NCBI GenBank assembly: GCA_038199375.1
Contig: JBBPZA010000102.1
Location: 1-10,756 of the forward strand
Source of the DNA: JBBPZA01 sp038199375
GTDB lineage: Bacteria > Actinomycetota > Thermoleophilia > Solirubrobacterales > Solirubrobacteraceae
Length of the DNA stretch: 10,756 nucleotides
Direction: 5' to 3'
Below are positions 7,570 through 10,756 of this stretch, one piece after another; the stretch's first letter is position 1, and each line of letters starts with the position of its first letter. A program made the translations under genes and the position numbers. The notes under the pieces were generated by a model. The model was not told the DNA's origin, did no database searches, and saw only the letters and a program-made list of their open reading frames with translations.

Positions 7570-7575
7570 AGTATA
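7570..7575 (-). promoter_or_regulatory. -10 box TATACT for the DUF151 gene
   Basis: The minus strand reads TATACT, one base from the bacterial -10 consensus (TATAAT), in the short gap between the decayed DegT remnant and the DUF151 start. A start site about seven bases downstream gives a leader of roughly 25 bases that contains the GGAGG ribosome site. No good -35 hexamer is present at the usual 17-base spacing. AT-rich hexamers are rare in this GC-rich DNA, which adds weight. Confidence 0.5.
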
Positions 7576-7603
7576 CGCCCGCCGAGAGGGCTTCCCGGCG
7601 CCT

Positions 7604-7797
7604 TCAGGAGAGCGCGTCGCAGACCGCCGCGACGACGTCCTCGACGTCTTCGTCGGTCAGCTTGGGCGACAGCGGGATGGAGAACGTCCGTTCGCCGATC
7701 TCCAGGGCGTTGGGGAAGTCGCCGGGCTCGTGACCCAGGCCCTCGCGTAGGCATCCGCGGTCAGGCCGTGGAGCGACAGGGTCTTCGCCCGCGCCGG
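7604..7797 (-). pseudogene. Remnant of a DegT/DnrJ/EryC1/StrS-family sugar aminotransferase
   Basis: Two pieces of one family are found in two frames. The upstream piece reads ARAKTLSLHGLTADAYAR, matching the mid-protein stretch after the cofactor-lysine region. The downstream piece reads GHEPGDFPNALEIGERTFSI and PLSPKLTDEDVEDVVAAV, matching the C-terminus, and ends at a TGA (complement of 7604-7606). In intact proteins of about 370-390 aa these pieces are roughly 100-110 residues apart; here they abut and are out of frame. The N-terminal half is missing altogether. No start codon or ribosome site serves the remnant. Intact relatives transaminate nucleotide-linked keto-sugars for surface glycans or antibiotics. 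Confidence 0.75.
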
Positions 7798-7813
7798 GAG
7801 AGGCGGCGCCACG

Positions 7814-8812
7814 CTAGCCGCCCGCGCGAGCCCTGGGCACGTAGCGACGGATCAGCGGGGAGGGGCCCTCGGTGACGGTGAGCGCGGCCCGGCCTCCGCG
7901 CTCGAGGGCGAGCGCCTCCCCCTGCGGCTCGCGAAGCTCGGTGGGCGGCGAGCAGGGCGGCCTTCGAAGGGTGCGGGTGATCGGCTCACCGCGGCGGCGC
8001 GACCACACGAAGAGGCGGTCATAGCTGCGCAGCGCGACCACCGATCCCTCCGGGCTTACGTCCCCCGCCGTGACCGCGGAGCCGATACCGAGGTCGATCC
8101 GCGCGACCCGCCGCAGGGTGATCGCGCCGCCTCCCGACAGGGGTGGCCTGGCGGCATACACGCCCGCCGCTCCGTCGAGCTCCTTGGTGACGACGACGAG
8201 ATCGCCCCGGCGCGGGTCGACCAGCAGCGCCTCGGCGTCGTGGCGACCATCCGGATAGCGCAGGCGCACCACCGTTGCCGGAAGGGTCGCGCCGCCGGAG
8301 TAGGCATCGGGCTCTGAGACCAGGTAGACGACGACCTCCGGTCGCTGCCGGGCATTGTCGCCGATGTCGCCGACGTAGAGGTCTCCTCCGCGCGCTGCGA
8401 GGTCCTCCCAGTCGAGGGCCTGGGCGCCCGCGACGTCGAAGGAGCCCAGGAGACGGCCGTTGCGGCCGAGCGCGAGGAGCCGAGGTGTGTCCCCTGAGTC
8501 GTTATGGGCCCAGAGGACCCCCGGCTGGGTCCGGCTCGCGACGAGCCCCGAGAGCTCCTGGGCGGCGGGATCCTCGACCCGCCCGGCACGACCGACCGCA
8601 AGTGGGCGGCAGAGGGCGCCCGTCACGGACGAAGCCCCTCGCGGATACGAAGGCAGGGGCGCGGGATCTGCCGCCCCTCGCGAGGAGCCTCCCCCGCCGC
8701 TCGTTCCGTCTTCGCCGCACGCACCCAGTGCCACGGCAAGAGCGGCGGTGGCCGCAAGCACTCGCCCCGTCCGCCGAGATAGCCTGCGCTCCGCGATGGC
8801 CGAGGATCGCAT
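7814..8812 (-). CDS. Predicted lipoprotein with beta-propeller-like domain
   Basis: A 332-aa exported protein if started at ATG 8812. A basic segment (RRLSRRTGR) and hydrophobic stretch end in the lipobox LGAC, with the lipidated Cys at residue 32, then a Gly/Ser-rich linker. The mature part has repeated strand-like blocks with acidic turns: VLWAHNDSGDTPRLLAL, ALDWEDLA, LYVGDIGDNARQRPEVVVY, HDAEALLVDPRRGDLVVVTKE and GDVSPEGSVVALRSYDRLFVW. These match a family of secreted six- or seven-bladed propeller proteins of unknown function, sometimes annotated as phytase- or esterase-like. An in-frame TTG at 8869 would add 19 residues but would leave only 17 bases to the divergent hydrolase start and blur the signal peptide, so I prefer 8812. 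It ends with TAG just before the DegT remnant. Confidence 0.8.
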   Translation of the reverse strand: MRSSAIAERRLSRRTGRVLAATAALAVALGACGEDGTSGGGGSSRGAADPAPLPSYPRGASSVTGALCRPLAVGRAGRVEDPAAQELSGLVASRTQPGVLWAHNDSGDTPRLLALGRNGRLLGSFDVAGAQALDWEDLAARGGDLYVGDIGDNARQRPEVVVYLVSEPDAYSGGATLPATVVRLRYPDGRHDAEALLVDPRRGDLVVVTKELDGAAGVYAARPPLSGGGAITLRRVARIDLGIGSAVTAGDVSPEGSVVALRSYDRLFVWSRRRGEPITRTLRRPPCSPPTELREPQGEALALERGGRAALTVTEGPSPLIRRYVPRARAGG

Positions 8813-8873
8813 CACCGAAGCGGTGACGGTACCCGTCTCGTCCGAGCGGCCTTCGGCTTTGCGTCGCAACGCG

Positions 8874-8879
8874 TAGATT
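8874..8879 (+). promoter_or_regulatory. -10 box TAGATT, probable leaderless promoter of the carbon-nitrogen hydrolase gene
   Basis: TAGATT fits the actinobacterial -10 pattern TANNNT and ends seven bases before the GTG start at 8887. At that spacing transcription would begin at or next to the start codon, giving a leaderless mRNA. This agrees with the lack of any Shine-Dalgarno-like sequence before the GTG. No clear -35 box is seen. Confidence 0.5.
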
Positions 8880-8886
8880 TGGCTCC

Positions 8887-9852
8887 GTGGAGACCACCGC
8901 CGAGTTCCTGATCGCGGAGCGAGAGTTCTCCGATGATGAGGCCAAGCTCTCGATCGGCCTGGCCAACATCCGCGCCGAAGTCCCCGGTATCGAGGCGAAC
9001 AAGGACAAGATCCTGCGCGCCGTGAGCGCCTTCAAGGAGCGCGGGGTGAACATCGCGATCTTTCCCGAGTTCTGCCTGTCGGGCTACTTCTGGGATGAGC
9101 GCGATGACTGCCACGCCTACATGCAGGAGGCGTGCACCGAGAACCACACCGACTGGATCGAGAGCGAGCTCAAGTCGCTCCTGGACGACCAGTTCAGAGG
9201 GGTCGTGCTCAACAACCTGCGCAGAGGGCAAGACGACCGCTTCTACAACACCACCTTCGTGGTCGCCGACGACCGCGACTACCTCGCCCCGGAGAACACC
9301 TACGACAAGGTCTTCCTGCCCGGTGCCGAGAAGGACTACACCGAGAGCGGCCGCGACGATCGCCTCGTACTCGAGACGCAGTTCGGCCGGTTTGGCTTCA
9401 CCACCTGTTACGACTATCTCTTCAGCGAGCTCCTGCGGGAGTACTCGACGGTGGACCAGGTCGACGCCATCGTGCAGATCGCGTCGTGGCGCGCGGCGGC
9501 CAACCGCGATTACCCCGCCATGAACATCCGCACCGACCACTACTACGGCGACCTGTGGGACTTCGTGATGCCGGCGTCCTCGGCCACCAACCAGTTCTGG
9601 ACGATCGCCTGCAACGCCGTTGGCCGCCACGGTGTCAGCGGCGCTCCGTTCTGGGGCGGCTCGGGCGTATGGGCCCCTTCGGGCATGTGCCTGGTGCAGG
9701 CCTCACGGGTCAACGAGGAGCTCGTGATCGTCCACAACGTCGACATCGAGGGCACCCGGGACGCCGAGAAGGACGACTTCGACTACGCCTTCGACTTCAA
9801 GGAGATCTACCGCCCGCTCGAGGGCTCGCGCACCTTCACGCGCCACGTCTGA
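8887..9852 (+). CDS. Carbon-nitrogen hydrolase (nitrilase superfamily)
   Basis: A 321-aa cytoplasmic enzyme with the complete nitrilase-superfamily triad: Glu61 in IFPEFCLSGYFW, Lys141 in YDKVFLPG and nucleophile Cys174 in FTTCYDYLF. The superfamily hydrolyses nitriles, amides, carbamoyl or ureido groups through a covalent thioester. The sequence does not decide which. GLANIRAEVPG at the N-terminus and IVQIASWRAAANRDYPAMNI after the cysteine follow the usual fold, and NQFWTIACNAVGRHG covers the late core region. There is no signal peptide. The GTG start lacks a ribosome site but has a TANNNT box at leaderless spacing. The gene stands alone, divergent from the lipoprotein gene and followed by a 13-bp hairpin. 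Confidence 0.9.
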   Translation: METTAEFLIAEREFSDDEAKLSIGLANIRAEVPGIEANKDKILRAVSAFKERGVNIAIFPEFCLSGYFWDERDDCHAYMQEACTENHTDWIESELKSLLDDQFRGVVLNNLRRGQDDRFYNTTFVVADDRDYLAPENTYDKVFLPGAEKDYTESGRDDRLVLETQFGRFGFTTCYDYLFSELLREYSTVDQVDAIVQIASWRAAANRDYPAMNIRTDHYYGDLWDFVMPASSATNQFWTIACNAVGRHGVSGAPFWGGSGVWAPSGMCLVQASRVNEELVIVHNVDIEGTRDAEKDDFDYAFDFKEIYRPLEGSRTFTRHV

Positions 9853-9891
9853 GGGGCTTGCCCGCCGGGCGCGAGGGGGCGGACATCGCGG

Positions 9892-9925
9892 TCGGCCCGC
9901 CGCGACGACATTCGCGGCGGGCCGA
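9892..9925. terminator. Perfect 13-bp GC hairpin after the hydrolase gene
   Basis: Bases 9892-9904 pair perfectly with 9913-9925 around an eight-base loop (acgacatt). There is no T-run on either side, as is common for terminator-like hairpins in high-GC actinobacteria. It lies 40 bases after the hydrolase stop and 18 bases beyond the end of the leftward-reading PepSY fragment, so it could stop transcription from both sides. Confidence 0.65.
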
Positions 9926-9942
9926 GGGCGCGGGCGGCATGA

Positions 9943-10193
9943 TTACCGGCGGGCGGGGCGCTCGTTGGCGCCGACGACCTCGAAGGTCTTGCTCACGAGG
10001 ACCTCGAGCTCCGTGCCGGCGCTCGTCTTGATGTGTGACTCATACGGCGCGGTCGAGTCGTTGTTTGTCTCTGTGCGCACGACGGTCGCGCCCGCGTACT
10101 TGGCCAGCACGGCGGCCTCGACCTTCTCCTTGGTGTCGCCGGTCAGCGCGGTCTTGTCGCTCCGTGCGCAGCACGGTCGCGGTGGGGACCTTA
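9943..10193 (-). pseudogene. PepSY-like domain fragment with a partial second copy
   Basis: The C-terminal frame reads TALTGDTKEKVEAAVLAKY, GATVVRTETNNDSTAPYESH and IKTSAGTELEVLVSKTFEVV, ending at TAA (complement of 9943-9945). This resembles the PepSY-like repeat common at the C-terminus of secreted actinobacterial proteins (KVEAA..AKYPGATV.R.ET...YE.H....DG....VLV...F.V). Just upstream, in another frame at about 10160-10193, is KVPTATVLRTE, a partial copy of the same segment; the DNA of the two copies matches at about 18 of 21 bases across ATV(L/V)RTE. No start codon, signal peptide or ribosome site serves the piece, and its frame runs back into recombinase DNA. It is probably the 3' end of a gene destroyed by the adjacent mobile element. 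An intact small domain of a longer, lost protein is the alternative. Confidence 0.5.
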
Positions 10194-10602
10194 TCGAGCG
10201 AATTCGCGGAATAGATGCGAGTGGTCGCGCTGGACCACCTCGGGCGAGTTGCCCAGCTCGTGAGATATCTCCAGCGCGTTCCAGCCGGTCTGGAGCAACA
10301 GGCTCGCGAAGCTGTGGCGCAGGGTGTACGGCGTCGCCTCGACTGCTCCGGCCCTGGTCACGACGGGGTCGAAGTGGCGTCGGCGCCAATTCTGGTAGTC
10401 GGCGTCGGCGGGGAAAGAGGAGATCTCCCGAGCCGGAGGGGGGCGCGACGGCGCGCCAGGCGTCGAGACCCGTGATGACGGGTCCCAGCAGCCCAACGGC
10501 GCGGATCCGGTCGGTCTTCGTCGCCTTGAGCGAGCCGTCGGCGCGGCCGTGCTCGACGATCAGTGCGCGGTCGCCCACACAGTCCCATCGCAACGCGAAC
10601 AG
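10191..10602 (-). pseudogene. Tyrosine recombinase (phage-type integrase), truncated, frameshifted and without its nucleophile
   Basis: The 5' part of the catalytic domain (LFALRWDCVGDR, then GSLKATKTDRIRAVGLL and GSGDLLFP) is in one frame. The rest (ADADYQNWRRRHFDPVV, TPYTLRHSFASLLLQTG, LGNSPEVVQRDHSHLFREF) is in another. The switch lies at a four-C run (complement of 10410-10413); one C fewer would give a continuous LFPADADYQNW. The second-half Arg is present in LRHSF, but the usual LGHS is LGNS, and the position of the nucleophilic Tyr (normally ..Y.HLF) is His in RDHSHLF. The whole N-terminal core-binding domain and the first catalytic Arg are missing beyond about 10602, where IS-like sequence begins. 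A single-base frameshift alone could be a sequencing error, but the other losses argue for a dead gene. Confidence 0.8.
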
Positions 10603-10616
10603 AAAACCAGAAAACC
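10601..10616. repeat. Tandem 8-bp repeat AGAAAACC x2 beside the IS end
   Basis: AGAAAACC occurs twice head to tail (10601-10608 and 10609-10616), directly against the GTAA that opens the probable insertion sequence. Eight bases is the target-duplication size of IS66-family elements. A target duplication should flank the element, not stand twice on one side, so the second copy may be a footprint of an earlier event or chance. Confidence 0.6.
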
Positions 10617-10756
10617 GTAATCGTTCAGTCCCCCTGCGTTTTGCAGGATCTTTTGCAAGGAGGGGGAATCTGGGGGTGTGGGTCGTGAGGAGATCGAGGC
10701 GGTCGCGGTCGCGGGGGGTGAGCCGGCCCGGGCATTGGTGGTGTCGCTGCTTGAGC
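10617..10756 (+). mobile_element. Left end of an insertion sequence, probably IS66 family (runs off window)
   Basis: The tyrosine recombinase frame breaks off within about 15 bases of GTAATCGTTCAGTC at 10617. IS66-family terminal inverted repeats are known to begin GTAA and to generate 8-bp target duplications, and an 8-bp repeat lies right outside. Inside the end are a small hairpin (CCTGC 10633-10637 with GCAGG 10643-10647) and TTTTGCA twice with a 12-base period (10639-10645, 10651-10657). A reading frame then starts at about 10678. The right end is outside the window, so the inverted repeat cannot be confirmed here. Confidence 0.6.
10678..10756 (+). CDS. N-terminus of probable IS66-type transposase (partial)
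   Basis: From GTG at 10678 the frame reads VGREEIEAVAVAGGEPARAL and VVSLLE to the window edge. This resembles the start of IS66 TnpC proteins (REEI..A...G.EA...LV..L), which then enter a coiled coil. AAGGAGGGGG at 10657-10666 is a possible ribosome site, slightly far from the GTG; GTG at 10676 in another frame is less family-like. Only 26 codons are visible, so the family call rests on the short match plus the GTAA end. Confidence 0.5.
   Translation, partial: MGREEIEAVAVAGGEPARALVVSLLE

Noticed and set aside
6999..7754. A 251-codon minus-strand open frame overlapping the DUF151 gene
   Set aside because: Arg-rich shadow of the DUF151 frame; the ATG at 7754 lies inside the DegT remnant and has no ribosome site.
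1..10756. CRISPR arrays, tRNA or rRNA genes, riboswitches and defence or toxin-antitoxin loci
   Set aside because: Nothing with spaced direct repeats, cloverleaf ends, rRNA-like sequence or recognisable defence-protein motifs was seen on either strand.

Overview
The window is a very GC-rich (roughly 70% or more) stretch of bacterial chromosome. Gene families, GTG/TTG starts and protein composition suggest Actinomycetota, most likely a Thermoleophilia (Solirubrobacterales/Gaiellales-like) lineage; this is inferred from remembered family resemblance, with no marker gene to prove it. The abrupt start in a fold-back of almost pure G/C suggests a contig edge, perhaps of a metagenome assembly.

Left part (1-4601, minus strand): a tight four-gene operon read right to left. 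It encodes a DUF4126 membrane protein, a type I phosphodiesterase/nucleotide pyrophosphatase-like enzyme, a GtrA-family flippase-like membrane protein, and a large multi-pass membrane glycosyltransferase with a secreted PepSY-like N-terminal module. The last gene runs off the window through an artefact-like inverted repeat. Gaps are 12 and 8 bases, then a 1-base to 4-base overlap. The set fits assembly of a lipid-linked sugar and its transfer outside the membrane, but the exact product cannot be read.

Centre (4694-7537): divergent from that operon, a fold-type I PLP aminotransferase (MocR/2-aminoadipate aminotransferase type) is coupled by stop/start overlap to a D-alanine--D-alanine ligase. 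Convergent with these, four bases away, is a DUF151 bifunctional-nuclease-family gene with its own TATACT -10 box and a good Shine-Dalgarno site.

Right-centre (7604-9852): a broken remnant of a DegT/DnrJ/EryC1/StrS sugar aminotransferase, a predicted lipoprotein with a beta-propeller-like domain (minus), and a divergent carbon-nitrogen hydrolase with an intact Glu-Lys-Cys triad and an apparently leaderless promoter. A strong GC hairpin follows the hydrolase.

Right end (9943-10756): a graveyard of mobile DNA. It holds a PepSY-like fragment with a partial second copy, a tyrosine recombinase pseudogene (truncated, frameshifted, and with His where the nucleophilic Tyr should be), and the left end of an insertion sequence of probable IS66 type, beginning GTAA beside a tandem 8-bp repeat.

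Most of the window is ordinary chromosomal housekeeping and envelope content. I see no convincing new defence or mobile system. The points most worth checking are the decayed right end, the PepSY-fused glycosyltransferase, the DegT remnant and the fold-back at the left edge.
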